From Astrothelium macrocarpum (taxonomy: Eukaryota; Ascomycota; Dothideomycetes; Trypetheliales; Trypetheliaceae): DNA of 64,000 bases. The stretch covers positions 434,001-498,000 of the forward strand of contig JAGEMR010000007.1 of assembly GCA_021030915.1 (NCBI GenBank), given 5' to 3'. Positions 33,642 through 46,900 of this stretch are shown here, in pieces (the first letter of the stretch is position 1; every line of letters starts with the position of its first letter). Made by a program: the position numbers and the translations under genes. The notes under the pieces were generated by a model that made no database searches, had not been told where the DNA came from, and worked only from the letters and a program-made list of their open reading frames with translations.

Positions 33642-34673
33642 TCAAACTCCATCCGGGCCCATCCAAGCCCCCACCCTCCCCGCTGCCCGCCACCCAATCA
33701 CCACCTTCAACGTCTTACTCGTCGGCAACACCCAGTCCTTGTCCTTCTCCGACAACACCTTCGGCCCCGTGGTCAACCCGGCCTTGCGCGCACCGTACAT
33801 GACATTGCGAACGCGATCATCCTCGCAGTTCTCCTCCTCGTCGTCCACCGTCTCCATCGTGCAGATGCGCACCACGTCCTCGCCCAGCCGGACCGTCATC
33901 ATGGCCTGCTCCCACGCGAGGATGGCGTCGGTCTCGGCTGCGACTTCGCGGGGCTCGAGACCTGCGCCGAGGCGGTGCGCGGCCGTGGTGGAGTCCGTGG
34001 TGATCAAGGTGTAGATCTTGCGTCGGAGTGAGATTTCCATGGGGCCGGTGATGATGAGGCTGGGGATGTTGCGGAGGGAGAGGAGCGCGGCGACGCAGGT
34101 CTTGCGGGAGCGGTGGAATGCGGCGCCGTGGCGTTGGAGGTCGATGCTGGGGCGCTCGACGAGGGATTTGCTGTAAGAGAGAGGGCCTGCTTCGTCAGTT
34201 GGGAACTCTCGATCTAAGGACTTGCATGATTGGGTTAAGGGGGAATGGAGAGACGCGGGGCGCATGGGATAGATCTTACTTGCGCTACAAAGCTCAGGCA
34301 TGTTCCTCTTAAGCAAGTCCTTGGGGAGCTTGGATTCGGGTGTCACAAGCATGTAGTCGTGCTCGGTAAAACGTGCAGGGCCGACGATGTCGATTGTGAG
34401 AGACTTGAGGTTGACACTGGACCTCAGTGCGCTCAGAGCAGTCGCGTACGCATCGTCCTGAAATTCATTCCATGCGCTTGGATCCCACTCCAGGTACAAG
34501 TGCTCTATTTCATGAATTCGAAGTGAATGTTCAACTTCGCGATTGATCCCTCGGCCTTCTTTGTGTCCAGTGGTGAGCTGGAAGATTCGACGAGCGCCCT
34601 CATCTTGTCTGAAAACTTCCATATGGCCGGTATGTCTAGGAACAGAAGCGGAAGATGGAACCTTGCCAGGCAT
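33642..34673 (-). CDS. Uncharacterised fungal protein
   Basis: Read from the Met at 34673 (MPGKVPSSASV); the frame is open 51 codons further upstream but that part looks like leader. About 340 residues. It contains HEIEHLYLEWDPSAWNEF, LRSSVNLKSLTIDIVG and LSLRNIPSLIITGPME, a loose Leu-rich pattern, then an acidic stretch ETVDDEEENCEDDRV and the C-terminal segment TSKTLKVVIGW. A 66-nt in-frame intron (34279-34214, GTAAGA..TTAG) is likely and would join ELCSA to REFPTDEAG. No domain is recognised; it could be an F-box- or 2EXR-like protein, which I cannot confirm. The gene carries a clear C/G skew switch at about 33915. Confidence 0.6.
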   Translation of the reverse strand: MPGKVPSSASVPRHTGHMEVFRQDEGARRIFQLTTGHKEGRGINREVEHSLRIHEIEHLYLEWDPSAWNEFQDDAYATALSALRSSVNLKSLTIDIVGPARFTEHDYMLVTPESKLPKDLLKRNMPELCSASKIYPMRPASLHSPLTQSCKSLDREFPTDEAGPLSYSKSLVERPSIDLQRHGAAFHRSRKTCVAALLSLRNIPSLIITGPMEISLRRKIYTLITTDSTTAAHRLGAGLEPREVAAETDAILAWEQAMMTVRLGEDVVRICTMETVDDEEENCEDDRVRNVMYGARKAGLTTGPKVLSEKDKDWVLPTSKTLKVVIGWRAAGRVGAWMGPDGV

Positions 34674-37600
34674 CTTTGCAGCCGAGAAGTGATGAGATGC
34701 ACGTAGAATTATAGTGAAAGTGGATCCAAGGAGAAGCCTGAGTGAGCAATAGAGAGGACTAATTGTGTGACTTGTAGAAGTGACGTGTGACTGCTTTGCG
34801 GCTACCTTCGCAAGCCAGAACCTCATCTAAGCACGCGCTTTGTCAAATGCTTGCGGACATTGACCTTGTCCGAGATCACACATACGCATCACTATTCCGT
34901 CAGTTCCCTAGACAGCAGGAAGTAGGAGAAGAATTTGTTCAAGAAATTGTTCAGAGACAATAGATTCATCGCAATGGTCTTTATTTTCCGTGGTGATAGA
35001 GAATACGATATAACAATTTTTTCATTTCTTTGTGATTGTGAAAGATTCACGGTCTCGCAAAAGTCTAGCTTGAGATGGTCTCTGGCATGCGTGTAAGATA
35101 GACGACTTCATCAATAGGTGAGCACTGTCGAGAGAAAACTCACCCATTGAATTGCCATGACCATGCAAGAGATTACTGTATCTGTAGCCTTGTTTTGTGT
35201 ACTCAAAGCAATTGCCCTTCATCTTGAATCCCAAGATATGCTACACATCAGGAAATGTAAGCAGAATAACAGTCTTTCTTCTGGGTACTGAAGTAATGCG
35301 TGCAACTTCACATCATCTGACATGGGGCAATTGACGTCATATGGAAGATCTGAAAGACAAGGTTCATGCTCTTCAGCGGGTGTGAAAGCGATTTGGCTAT
35401 GAAAGTTGGCAAGAAGGGACATGTTGATCGCTGCAATAGATTCTTCTATATCACAGTCGAAAGCAACAGATTGCCTAAAGATTAGGTCCCATGAGTCGGC
35501 GCTTGGCAGAGGTGAAAGAAGCGTATCCAGCCTAGATCTGTCTCACCAATTCCTCGATTAAATTAGTCTATCAACGCAATCACTTTACCCGTAGGTTTGT
35601 TAGTCCAGCTGTAGCGTCATGGGTAGACGACATTAAAGCGTGGCTGTGAAGATGTGAATAGTCACCTCGACGGATGATGTATCGAGAGAATAGAGCCTGG
35701 AAAAATTCGGATGCTTTGCTCCAATGAGAAGAGTTTGCATTCCACACAATCCTATAATGGCGATCGAAAGGAAGTTGTCACGGAAATGGGGCCTGTGGGT
35801 AGGTGGGACACGATGCTGCATGCAAAGGAGACCGATAGTGATAGAAGATTTCCAAACATTTCGTTCGGGTCAGGATTACACGCACGGTCAGTGACATGTT
35901 CCCATTAAAAACGTTTCAGTTGTTTTAGCTATCTCTAAGACTTTCTGGAACTCAAAGTCAGAGTCAAGTCAAGTAGGATAGCCTTTAGTCAAGCATACCG
36001 ACTTCAAATGGGCTCGAGCTGAAAATATCGTCGAGTCTTGCAATTCGGGTAAGCGGAAGCATAAAGTAATCAGCGGTGGACGGCGAATCCCGAGGAGCAT
36101 GGAGATATCCATCTTTGTTCCCAATGTTTTTCTTCTGGCATAATGGATACAAGTCAGCCTAAATGATGTTTTTTCCCCTGATCTGCGATTCGATGAAACG
36201 GTTGTGAAAATTTCTAATGCGCATTGCGTACACGCATGCATGGCATTCTCGTCACCTCCCATTGCGGCTCAAACCTTGAGTTTATTATGCACGTTTCTTC
36301 ACCGAAGTGGCACGAAATTGGATGGCGCAGTGATGTGCGCCGGCTCGTCACAGTCCCACATGGCCAAACCCTAAAGAAATTAATTGGCTGGCCGGATTGA
36401 CAAAACATTGTGCCCTGAATCGAGAGCCTCTGCACCAGTCACAAAATTTTCTCTGTGGATTTCCATTAGGCAATGAGATGAGCTCGTATGGGGAAAGCCT
36501 CAAGCTTGGGACATGGCCAGATACGGGCAAGCTGCTGACCTTTGAGCACTAGAGGAGAATTCCTGAAACAAGCCGTTACTGTCGCCATCAGTCATGGCTT
36601 TTCCACGTTCTCACTTCGCCAGAGTCCTTGTTGTACCTGCCAAAAGCGTATGCCGTTCAAGATTCATCAGGTTGTAACTAACTGCACGTAGGCTGTCATT
36701 GGGACTCGTTTAGGATTGTTTGGACATTGCCTCCAAAGTTCGGGTTGGATCGCCTTGATACCCACAAATTTTCGGATCGTAGATAATGCGCAGTCAGGAT
36801 TCGACGATTCAGTAGTACTCAGATGCGGAGAAACGATTGATCAATCCCTTGTCATTTGTCGACTCTCCCTTCTCCCCTGATCTCACGCATCATTTGTCAT
36901 TCAAAAACTCTCATGGGTCAAGCTTCAGCCGAGAGCCCCCAGCAAGAAATACCCCAACACGCTTCGAAAGTCTTCACTGTTCGGCTCGTCGTTCCCCGCT
37001 GACACTCTCTGACTCGCTCCCCCATTCCTCGCGGATGCACATCGATGGTACCGCGGTCCCACAATTCCTGCAGTCCTCAAGCGTGGGAAATGATGCTCTG
37101 GCCTTGGAGTCCCGAGGTATCGCATGCCAGAGCCCGACGTGGCCAGTGCGTTGCCATGGGGCCAGACTTTCATGGGTTTTTGGTGACAACGCCACGGCAG
37201 ACCCGCGCCGCGACTGGGTTTCCTCGTGGGTATAATCAGGGCCTTCCGACTCGTCGTCCAAATCCGTGAATCCTAAAACTCTTTTGGCCATCGTAGACCA
37301 GGGGACCACACAGCGAGCCGTGGTACAAGGTACCATGGTGCGACCTCCTCAATTCTCGGGGACCAACTTCGACACTAGAACTGCTCTGGTCTTAGTCTCT
37401 GCTCTTGCGATTCTTGGCTGCCGTCTGGGACAGAAGCCTCAAAAAAACTTCCCCTGGTTCGGGCGTTCGGTCCTTTTTCAGTTTGAGTCGGACAAAGCAT
37501 TGAACTTGTCTCAAAATTGGCCTATTCCCGTGGGTAAAGTATCAATTCTTTTCTATTGCAATTTTTCAGAAAATTCCATGCTTCTGCTACCCTTGCCTTG

Positions 37601-37793
37601 AGCGTCGATCTCATTAGTGCTGTCCCAAGCACATCCTTGCTGTCACATCCTTTATTGTCATCTCTACAGATACCTTTCTCTACTCTGGATCTTTGTAAAT
37701 TGCACGTCTTATATACTCCTGCCTTCGCCTTTGCAGGTCAGCGGTGTGCATGGAACTTATCGGAGTTTGTTCATCTAAGCCGGATTTCTCTCT
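34674..37793. other. 3.1-kb region without a supported gene
   Basis: Several minus frames (35022-35422, 35969-36262) and an overlapping pair at 36837-37336 look partly protein-like. None has convincing splice structure or a known motif. The minus frame at 37291-36974 (MAKRVLGFTDLDDESEG..) is the best candidate for a small orphan gene. The rest is probably regulatory or degraded sequence. Confidence 0.35.
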
Positions 37794-39142
37794 ATGGAAA
37801 GCAAGGCCCATTCCATTCTTGCAGTGAATGTTTCCTTCTTCGTTACAACATGGATAGCCGTCTTGCTTCGATTTTACGTTCGAATAGGCGTGATCAAATC
37901 CTTTGGATTCGATGATGTTCTTATGTTAGTTACTCTATTGCTCTTTACGGCCTATTTAATATGTCAACTTGGAGGACTGGCGCATGGAACTGGTCGTCAC
38001 ATTGCGGATTTAGAGCCTCATCAGGCCTTCCTTGCATTGAAGGTACGTCTAGAATCATCGAACAGCTGGTCGAATGTGCACTCACTCGTACCTGTTAGTT
38101 CTGGTGGTTTTGTGAGCTTTTCTACATCCTCAGTAGCTGTTTCCTCAAAATCGCGATCGGCCAATTTCTCCTTCGCGTTGCTGTCGCCAAAGTTCACCGT
38201 TTGATCATTCATCTTGTTATGATCTGCACAGGTGTATTTGGAACTTTTTACCTTCTCTTGGCCATCCTTCAATGCCGCCCCGCATCTCAATGGTGGGCCA
38301 ACCTAAAGCCGAATAGCGGACCGTACTGTCTGTCTCCATTGACAATGACGGCCGCAACATACACTGCGGGTGCCCTGAATACCATTGCAGATTGGACCTT
38401 AGGAATCCTTCCAATTTTCATTGTCTGGAATCTATCTATGAACCGAAGGATGAAAGCCATCGTTGCCGGCATTCTCGGATTTGCTGCTCTTGGAAGTACT
38501 GCCACGATCGTGCGAATACCATTTACTAAAGGCTTGTCAGAGACTGACGATTTCTTGTGTATGTGGGATTCATACACTTTTCCCAAAGACTCTTCTAAAT
38601 ATGATCTAGGGACGACTGCAGAACTGGCTTTTCTCTCCACCCTTGAACCAGGTATTGGGATAACGTGAGTCATTCAAATCGGTTGCATCCTGTGAGTCCC
38701 TGCCACTAATGATTGCCTTAACAGAGCTGGCTGTCTAGCAACGCTACGCCCTCTACTTCAACGGTTCTTGGCTACTACTGGCCTGTTGACTAGCAGTCGG
38801 GGTAGCAACATGGTCCTCGGCCGTCACGGTCATGGTCCGAACAGGAACGGCTACAGTGGCTACGTTCGCAGAAAGTCAGGTGAATTCACGGATCCTTTGC
38901 GTCCGGATCTGGACGAGACCAATCGGGGTACAGTAACAACCATCGTTGGCAATCAAAAGAATGATGCCAAGAGCGGCAATTTGGGAAGAAGTTGGCGAGA
39001 TAGGTCGCAAAGCAGCGAAGAGTCTCGAAGTGAAGGTCATGATCCTGCAGCAAGAGGGATCCAGAAAATCGTGCAGGTTAGCACCTATGAAGAACTGGAA
39101 TTGGCAGAAAGCGGAGGCGTATGTGCAGTTAAAAATGTTTGA
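37794..39142 (+). CDS. PTH11-like seven-transmembrane rhodopsin-domain protein (2)
   Basis: Exons 37794-38042, 38099-38664 and 38725-39142; 1233 nt, 410 aa. TM1 SFFVTTWIAVLLRFYVR and FGFDDVLMLVTLLLF are followed by FWWFCELFYILSSCFLKIAIGQFLLRVA, the signature W..CE..Y..S..F.K.SIG..LLR block of this family. Then come MICTGVFGTFYLLLAILQCRP, DWTLGILPIFIVWNL, and the last helix region ending in AGCLATLRPLLQRFL. The tail is hydrophilic. The acceptor at 38098 rather than later AGs is chosen because it keeps frame and restores the WWFCELFYIL segment. It is an inferred plasma-membrane receptor with no CFEM domain, from a different subgroup than the protein at 13227. Confidence 0.88.
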
Positions 39143-40371
39143 ACAGCAGGTTACCTTGCCTCTGCATAATGATGTACGAATAGCTTGTATTAATCTAAAT
39201 TTCAGCGGGTCAGCCCTAATTCTTCGAGATTTTGACGAACTCCTGTCACGATTCCCAAGCGCTTCCTGCTAGCTATTGATTCGCAGTTATATTGCCGGTC
39301 AAAGCTCAGAATTCTTGGATTCCGTCTATGCGATGGCCACTGGCCAAGACATTATCCACAATGCCTCGTCCTCACGGTCTCTATGCACGGACTTTCCATG
39401 CGGCAAACACGGGAATACGCGATCCAGAAGCGCCACCTGAAATCACGAAAACGCGCTATTCCAGACGCCACTTGTAAGCACGCGACTGTCTTTGGTAAAT
39501 ACTCCGCAGTCCTATTCCGCTATTGCGTGATAAGACTGATCGTGTCAATTTCCGTGACAGATGAAATCTATAAATTCGAAGGGAAGCCTCATTGAACGCT
39601 TCAACATGGCTCCGCTTTCTGCAATTCAAAAAACTGCCACTACATGTCAGTGACAAGAGCTGTGCTGGATTCAACTCATGTCTATTTTGAGCCGTACTGG
39701 CTTGTGATGCCGCGGAAGCACTGACGAAACGGGAGACTTTTGCAGAGGTATGAACATACTAAGCTAGTTTCATTGGGTATCGCAGAGCACATTTAATGCT
39801 CTTCGATTGAAAACGATGGCCACGTCCTAATCGTAGCCTAGAACTCGTTCATAAAACAATTTCATCAAAGTAGTGCACTGGGCTTGTCCTGTGTCACGGC
39901 CGAAAGGTACGTCGAAGATCAGAGCTTGAAGCCATTTGGAAAGACGTGGAGCACGTGCCGATCATCAAGAATGCTACCAGCACCAGGAAATGAATGCCGA
40001 TTGCGAGAGACGGGTTTTTAGACGAGGCACTTGTTCAAAAGAACAAATGCCGTACCCAACATTGTGCATGTCGTGAGTTCTCAAAGTTCCCGTAACTCAT
40101 ATGTGTAGCCGCTTGATTGAAGTATGTTACTTCGACGTGACGAGGACAGGCCCTCCTGGACCCTCTACCGCGTCAGAGGACAGACAAGCTCATGGGGGCC
40201 GCTTATGTGACATTTGCGCATGATGTCTGGCGGCATGCTTGACAAGCTATACTCCCATTTACGTTAATGGCCTTGGTCCTCCATAAGAAGCAGGTCATTG
40301 CGCCAAGGAATTGTTTGAGTACACTCGCTACTCGTCTAAAGAACTCATGTTCCGAGGACTAGTGACCGCAA
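39143..40371. other. Convergent intergenic region, 1.2 kb
   Basis: 3' flanks of the receptor gene and the SNF2 helicase gene. Short frames only. Confidence 0.5.
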
Positions 40372-43300
40372 CTACGTATAGAGTCCTGAGCTGTCGAACA
40401 TATAAATATACTGGAGGTGGGTTTTCCTTACCTGGGATATGGAGTCATTTGATGGCAATAGAGAAGTCAAAAGCTTCTTTCGATCCTGAATATTGATAAT
40501 ATACTACAGGAATAAACAGTCAGTACGCAAACTTCATAGATCCTATGGCTCATGGAGAATCCAGATAGAGTATCTGCGATGTTCTCACCTCTTCGAGCGA
40601 ATCTTTCATGACAAATCGGACTGTAGTCACAGGTCGCATTTGTCCGATGCGGTGGACCCGTGCTAAAGCCTGGTCCTCTAGCGAAGGGTTCCACTGCGGC
40701 TCGAGTAGATAAGCGCGAGACGCAGCCGTAAGATCAATCCTTCCGAAGAACTCTATTAGTGCACGAAATGAAAGGAGCTTTGAGAAAGATTTACTCACCC
40801 GGTGGCACCACACGAAATGGTCAATAGGATCACCCTAATCTCGGGATCGTCGTTGAGTTGCTTGAGAGCACGTATTCTGTTGACATATGAGGTGCTCCCG
40901 TCGATGCGAAGACAGCGAATGCCGGCTGCCTCGAGTGCATGCTGTACCATGTCCAAGCTTGAGGTCCAAAAGGAAAACACGACACTGATAATCCGGTACA
41001 AGAAATGTCAGTATATTTCAAGGCGGCCACTTATTGGATCAAAGGAGAATCTTTACCTCTTCTCCTCCGAGTTGGCTTGAATATCTGAAATGAGGGTACC
41101 GACTTTGCTTGAAATCCGAAGATATTCGTGCTGCGATGGTGGTGGGGACATAAGGGTTCCGATCTGAGATATCATAGACATAAACTGGGTCGGAGGAATA
41201 GGTCGAAGTCTGCATGAGCCTGTATTGGGTTCGCAGGCACACGGTGCCGGGCCAATGAAGCGAAGAAAAGCCGCACAGCTGAAGCAATACAAACGCGAAC
41301 AAATGGAGGAATAAGCGCATGGGGAGACCTGGGGTGGATCGGAGGCGACTTCGGATCCCGAGAAATCGATGACGTGCAGACATTGCTCACAAAAAGGTGC
41401 CTCCATTGATATGCGGGCTGTAATGGTGTTTGCAGTACTGTCTGCGTATACTGTGCCTGATGATGCTATCATCGGTTGTGAAGGTGCGGTATAAATGCCT
41501 AAATTGCACACCATACGTAATTTTTGTATCTGTTGAATAACATTCAACCATAGACCCTGCTGGCTGTAACCCGATCCTGCAACATCATCGAGCATTTCTA
41601 CGGCTGGCTCTTCAATTTTCCTGTAGTGGGTCATCTCCTCGGAGCTGAACGGAATGTAGATGGTATGATCGTATCTGGGAGGCAGCTTGATAGAAGATTT
41701 CTTAGAACGCCGGAGCATGATGCGAGAGAGCAACTTCTTGAACCGTTCGGTAGAAGCCTCAACATCGTTCTTTCTCCACATCTCGCAAAGATCCTTATCG
41801 AATCTTATTGCATCATCATATGGTCGGAACTGGAGAAATTTAAAAAGACCTACAAGATCAGTCAAGCTGTTCTGAATGGGAGTTCCAGATACGGTCCATC
41901 GATACGTGGCATCCAGAGATGCCATGGCCTTAGCAGTTGACGTCGTGCAGTTTCGAATGATATGTGCTACTTTGTTAGAGATTCATAACATTTGCATTAA
42001 GATCACAGGTCATACCTTCGTCAAGAATAATACGTTTCCAATGGAATGAGAAGACGGACTCATTGCTCAGACTGCCCTTACGCACTTCGGTCTCGATTGT
42101 TTGGTAAGTTGTGAAGACTACATCCGGTGGGTTTGTGGCTATCGTGGGACTAAAACGTGTTTTGCCGTGATGTTTGAAATAAGTGATTTCCCCAGGGATG
42201 GTGTGCCTTAAAGTACTGAGCGTTTGTAAAGACTGTTATAAGAAAACCCACTCACCTTTCTACCTGCGCTTCCCATTCTGAAAGGACTGAACTAGAATGT
42301 CAGCGACACTGGAGCAGAATAGAACATGTGGATTGATAGGCCCTAACCGTTGAGAGGCACAACAATTAGCGTAGACTTAAGGAACTTCTTGCTCCGGGAA
42401 TGCTTGGGACGGCGCCCATCATTATCCATATCCTTCGTGGAGGCAATCAAGGCGATCATGCTAAGCGTCTTCCCAAGACCCATCTCATCGGCCAGCATTC
42501 CTCCTCGCCATGCTGCCGGTGAGTTGTATTGGGCTTTTCCAGTGATGACATTGAGGAAACTAGCAAATTAGCAGTGCATTCGCCAATAAGAACTATAGAC
42601 ATACGAAACATTACCAGCAGCATCTATCTCCTTCTCCCATATCCCAATACCTGTGCTCTCTCGTCTTCGAAGGAACGTAAGCGCCTGCCGTTGATGTCTG
42701 GTAGTGATTTGATGTCAGCACTTGGGATAAAATATACGGTCACGTTGACGTACGTTTTTAATGGAGTACGTAGAGCGCATGGCGTCAGAGTTTCTGGGAA
42801 TATTTCAGTGGTTTCAAAATCGGGAAGACCGGTTTCGATTTCTCTATTTAAATTGTCGACTTGGCTCTGTTCTTGGTGTCCGTGTAAATCGAAGGTCATG
42901 GATATCTTTTTGTATAGGCTCGAAAGACATTGCGGATTATAGTACGGGACGTTGCGATCGCATTCCGAAGGCTCTTGCAGGTAACACTCACATTTCTGCA
43001 AAAAGTCTCCTACATCATCGGCCCGGCCTTTAAATCCATAGAGGATGACATCCAAACAGTCTACAATCCGTGTTCGTTGTCCTTTATGCAAGTCCGCGTG
43101 CACCGCACAAGACAATTGAAGCTCGATTTCTCCGTCTGCCACAATCTTGGATAGAATTTCCGCGGAGAACACATCTAGCGTGCCAATTGGATTTTTGTTG
43201 GAATAATAACAGACCTCATTGGCACCAAGATAGACTGGTTTGCGATCGATGTCTGGAAGGTCGATGACGTCAGGGCGCACGTTGACTGGCAACCCGACAA

Positions 43301-43594
43301 TCTGCTGAGTTTGAGCAATTGATGGGATAGATTTTGCCCGTAACGAACCATGCCAAAGCAGACCACCGTCTTGTCGGATAGACGCACAATATCATCTTCA
43401 ATGTTGATTTCGCAGCTCGATCGTGTGCCGAGGCTATCGAATCCTGAATCCGAATCATTAATCCAGTGTCCAAGCTGCCACTTTCCATCAGCCCATATCA
43501 TGTCAGCGTCCCCTACTGGCACCTCGAGGCGCCGTCGTTTCGACTGTCGAGCAGAGTCATCATCAATACAGATGATTGGAATTTCGTGGACCAT
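40372..43594 (-). CDS. Rad5/HLTF-type SNF2 helicase with cysteine-rich insert
   Basis: Ten exons: 43594-43349, 43301-42754, 42697-42605, 42559-42348, 42286-42256, 42206-42016, 41966-41057, 40984-40799, 40739-40589 and 40503-40372; 2700 nt, 899 aa. Order: basic NLS-like start (RQSKRRRLEVP), N-terminal domain with CFGMIVGLPV, HQRQALTFLRRRE, motif I GGMLADEMGLGKT (about 320), ILDEAHIIRN (II), WTVSGTPIQNSL (III), and a Cys-rich insert (about 633-692; FCEQC..SPCAYSSICSRLYCFSCAAF..CAC). Then VVFSFWTSSLDMV (IV), RIRALKQLND, ILLTISCGATGIDLTAASR (V), EPQWNPSLEDQALARVHRIGQ (VI) and YIINIQDRKKLL. The insert sits where Rad5/HLTF carries a RING but lacks its His. ATP-dependent DNA translocase in repair or chromatin is inferred. 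The first intron has a rare GTTCGT donor. Confidence 0.85.
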
Positions 43595-43938
43595 TGAGAC
43601 ATTTGCGAAAAGGGAAGGACGAATAGGCTGAGTAGATGGCTACTCGCTGTTCTTATGCAAATGGCGTGAACACAGCAGATGGGTGGAACATATTGCAAGA
43701 GAGCCGTTGGGAATTCTGGAGGAGCTTTGCGGAACTAGAGTATGGGCAATGATGGGCAGTGTAGGCAGGTCGGATGTGGTCCCAGATTGCAGCTAGGCTG
43801 CAGGAGGTTGACCCAAGGCCGACTCAAGGCTGACACCGTGCAGGGGCGACGTCAAATGGGTGTGGTAGTATAAGTACGGGGCTTGAATCCGCTCTGTATT
43901 CCACACACTGAGGTGGCTGATGTCCCGTTTTGTGAGCA
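43595..43938. promoter_or_regulatory. Bidirectional promoter between SNF2 helicase and NLR genes
   Basis: 344 bp between the two start codons. It contains short direct repeats (CAAGGCCGACTCAAGGCTGA) and a TATAAG at 43869-43874, about 65 bp before the NLR ATG. Confidence 0.45.
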
Positions 43939-46900
43939 ATGGCGCAGGCGCATGTCACCGTCTCGGCTCAAGCCCAGAGAACACTCTTCCAGGCCTTCGA
44001 CCGACTGAGTTCAATCGTTGCTCCTGAGGACCGTGAGGAGTTTCAATCCATGTGTCTTGACGATGTGAGAAATGCAGCGATTGAAATTGAAAGGAAGCTT
44101 GCTGCTCAACGAGCCTTGCGAAATATGCGACGATTGCAGCCTTTCTTAAAGGGATTGGAACATTACTCGAAATCGATCGAGATCTTGTGCAATGGGACTC
44201 CTTACCTGCCTTGGATATGGGTTAGTCTGGAAGCCTGTCAAGGGCCAGTCTGCTAATAGAAAATCAGGCGCCGGTCAAGATGATCCTTCAGGTAAGGTTC
44301 TTAGGGAGGCACTACGTTAATCTACTGCTTACTATTGACTTTTAGGTCTCAGCCGATTATCTCAAAGCATTCGAAAGTCTGATCGAAGCCTACGGAAAGA
44401 TTGCCGATGCCATGCCCCGATTTGATCGATTGAGCTCCGCTTTCAAGGAGGACCACAACTTCCAGGCCGTGCTCGCATTCTTTTATGCAGATATCCTTGA
44501 GTTTCATCGTCGTACATATAAGTTTGTACGGCAGAAGTGTGAGTGCATGTGCCTGACAACTCGAACCTTGCTTACTTCCTCGCGTAGCATGGCAAGTCTT
44601 CTTTGCCTCTATGTGGGGTAATTTTGATGCACGGTTCAATTCAATACTGGCAAACTTAGCATACCATAGCGAACTTGTCGACAAGGAAGCGAGTGCGGCG
44701 AACATTGCTGAAATTACGGAGTGGAGGCAGCAGCAAATTCGGGAATGGGAGAAATCCGAAAGGGATAGACAAGACGCCCAGCAGTCCCGTCTCATGTCTT
44801 GGCTAGGACCGAGCATCACCGCCCAGGTAGACGAAATGGACCGAGTTTCAAGGTCTTGTCTATCTGGCAGCTGTGATTGGATAGTAGAGCACGCCAAAGT
44901 GAAACCGTGGTTAGGTCATTCCCGCGATAGTCCATTGATATGGCTATGCGGCAAACCAGGCGCTGGTGAGCCATACAGATGGAGTTGAACGGAGGAATTA
45001 CTGAACAACTAAGCTAATTCTGATGAGAAAGGCAAGAGCATCATTTGCTCAAGTCTTGTCAAGTCAATGCAGTCTCAGAACTCCAATGTTTTCTACTATT
45101 TCTGCAACTATCGAGACAACGGTTCTGGAGGCTCCGTTTCCATTCTTCGATCACTCGCCGCACAGGTCATCGAAAGCAATCGAGACCTCATAACTTGGGT
45201 ATACGACGAATATGTCATGTCTTATCTTACATCATCCTTAAAAGCATTACGAGAGCTTCTCCCGAAAGTTCTAGCGGGTATTGGCCTGTCACATATCGTG
45301 ATTGACGGGATTGATGAGTGCGACATGAAAGAACAGCAGCCTATCATCGAAGATATCCTACAACTACTGTCTACTGACGTATCTTCTCACATTTGTAAAA
45401 TACTAATATCCAGTCGGGATGTGCCCATAATTTCTCGGCACCTGCGAAGAAGAGCCAAAGCAGTGGTGGCGATACACCTGAGCGAGGAGTATCAATTTTT
45501 GAACAAGTCAATTGAACTTTATACACAGACGAGACTACATGAGATACAACACGACCTGGACGAGTCGCATCTTGGTGAAATAGGCCTCCGCAATATCGAG
45601 CGCATGCTCGTAGAAAAGGCCAATGGTAAGAACACGCTCTCAACTGCGTTCGCTAGTTCTGCTGATAGATGATCAAGGTATGTTCTTATGGGTTTCCCTT
45701 GTCTTGGATTCCTTAGAGACTGTCTATACTTTCGAAAGTTTTCATGATGCTGTTGAGATGATGCCTTCAGGCTTGCCCGAGTTGTAAGTCCTTGCTCTAG
45801 CACGTTAGCGTGTTGTGTTGATAATGTCCTCTTCTAGGTACACGCGGATCACAGAGCGTATTTGCGATAAGAATGATCCTCGCAACTATAGGATAGCAAT
45901 GCAAATTCTGAGCTGGATTTGCTGCTCTCAAAGGCCTCTTAGAAAGTTTGAGCTTCTCCCAGGGCTGGCTTTGACTCCGGAGAAATCTGTTGTGGACGAT
46001 AGCTTCTTGCCAAACGTAAAATTACTTGAGATCTGCAAACCTTTAGTTGAGGAGCGACCTGATGGTTCTGTGACTTTCGTGCACTTTTCTGTGAAAGAGT
46101 TTGTGCTAATGGGTAAACAAGCCATGCGATTTACTGACAATATCAAAGGTTCCTCATGAACTCTTCAGTCCCTAGCATCGTTCCATTGGTCGAATGTCAC
46201 CATAAGATTTCATTCGCCTGCATAACAACGCTTTTATCTGGTCTTGACCTCATCGCCCCGGACATTACAGAAATGGATCGCCTTGTACGTATTGGCACAG
46301 GTGCCTTTGGCTTAGCCCCTTATGCAGTTGAGAATTGGGTTACGCACCTTTGTCTCTATGCATCTGATGGCGGAAACTTTGAGCAGAATGAGTCTATTCC
46401 CCTACATTTATCCAATTTACTTTTCAAGCATGATCAAGTGCTGTCGTCCTCTACGCGTCGTGCAATCGAGTACTCACAAGCAGGCAGTCATCCTTTACGA
46501 AATCAACATGATAGACATATTGAGTTGATGGCTCATCTACCTATATGTGATCTCATCTATGAGACTCTCCGAATTCGTAAGCTGGTAGAACGTGAATCTT
46601 GTGAGAGTGGGCAAGGTAAGACTCCATCGCTGGTATTTCATTTGGAGGCCTTGCAACCAGAGTATGCAAACTGACGTAAGGACTGTCGTAGATGCCGAGA
46701 CATACGCTTTGGCTCATGATCAAACGCTCTTTAGCAGACTCATGGCAGAATTCAATAATGCTGTACTTCAACTTCTAACCAGAGAATTCGTGCCTGGCCT
46801 TTCGGGACATAGACTCGATGCATTCAAACGATCCTATGCCTCCTCCGCCTTCCGCTGCCGCTATCCGTCTTGTCCGAACAAATCCGCTGGTTTTGCATCC

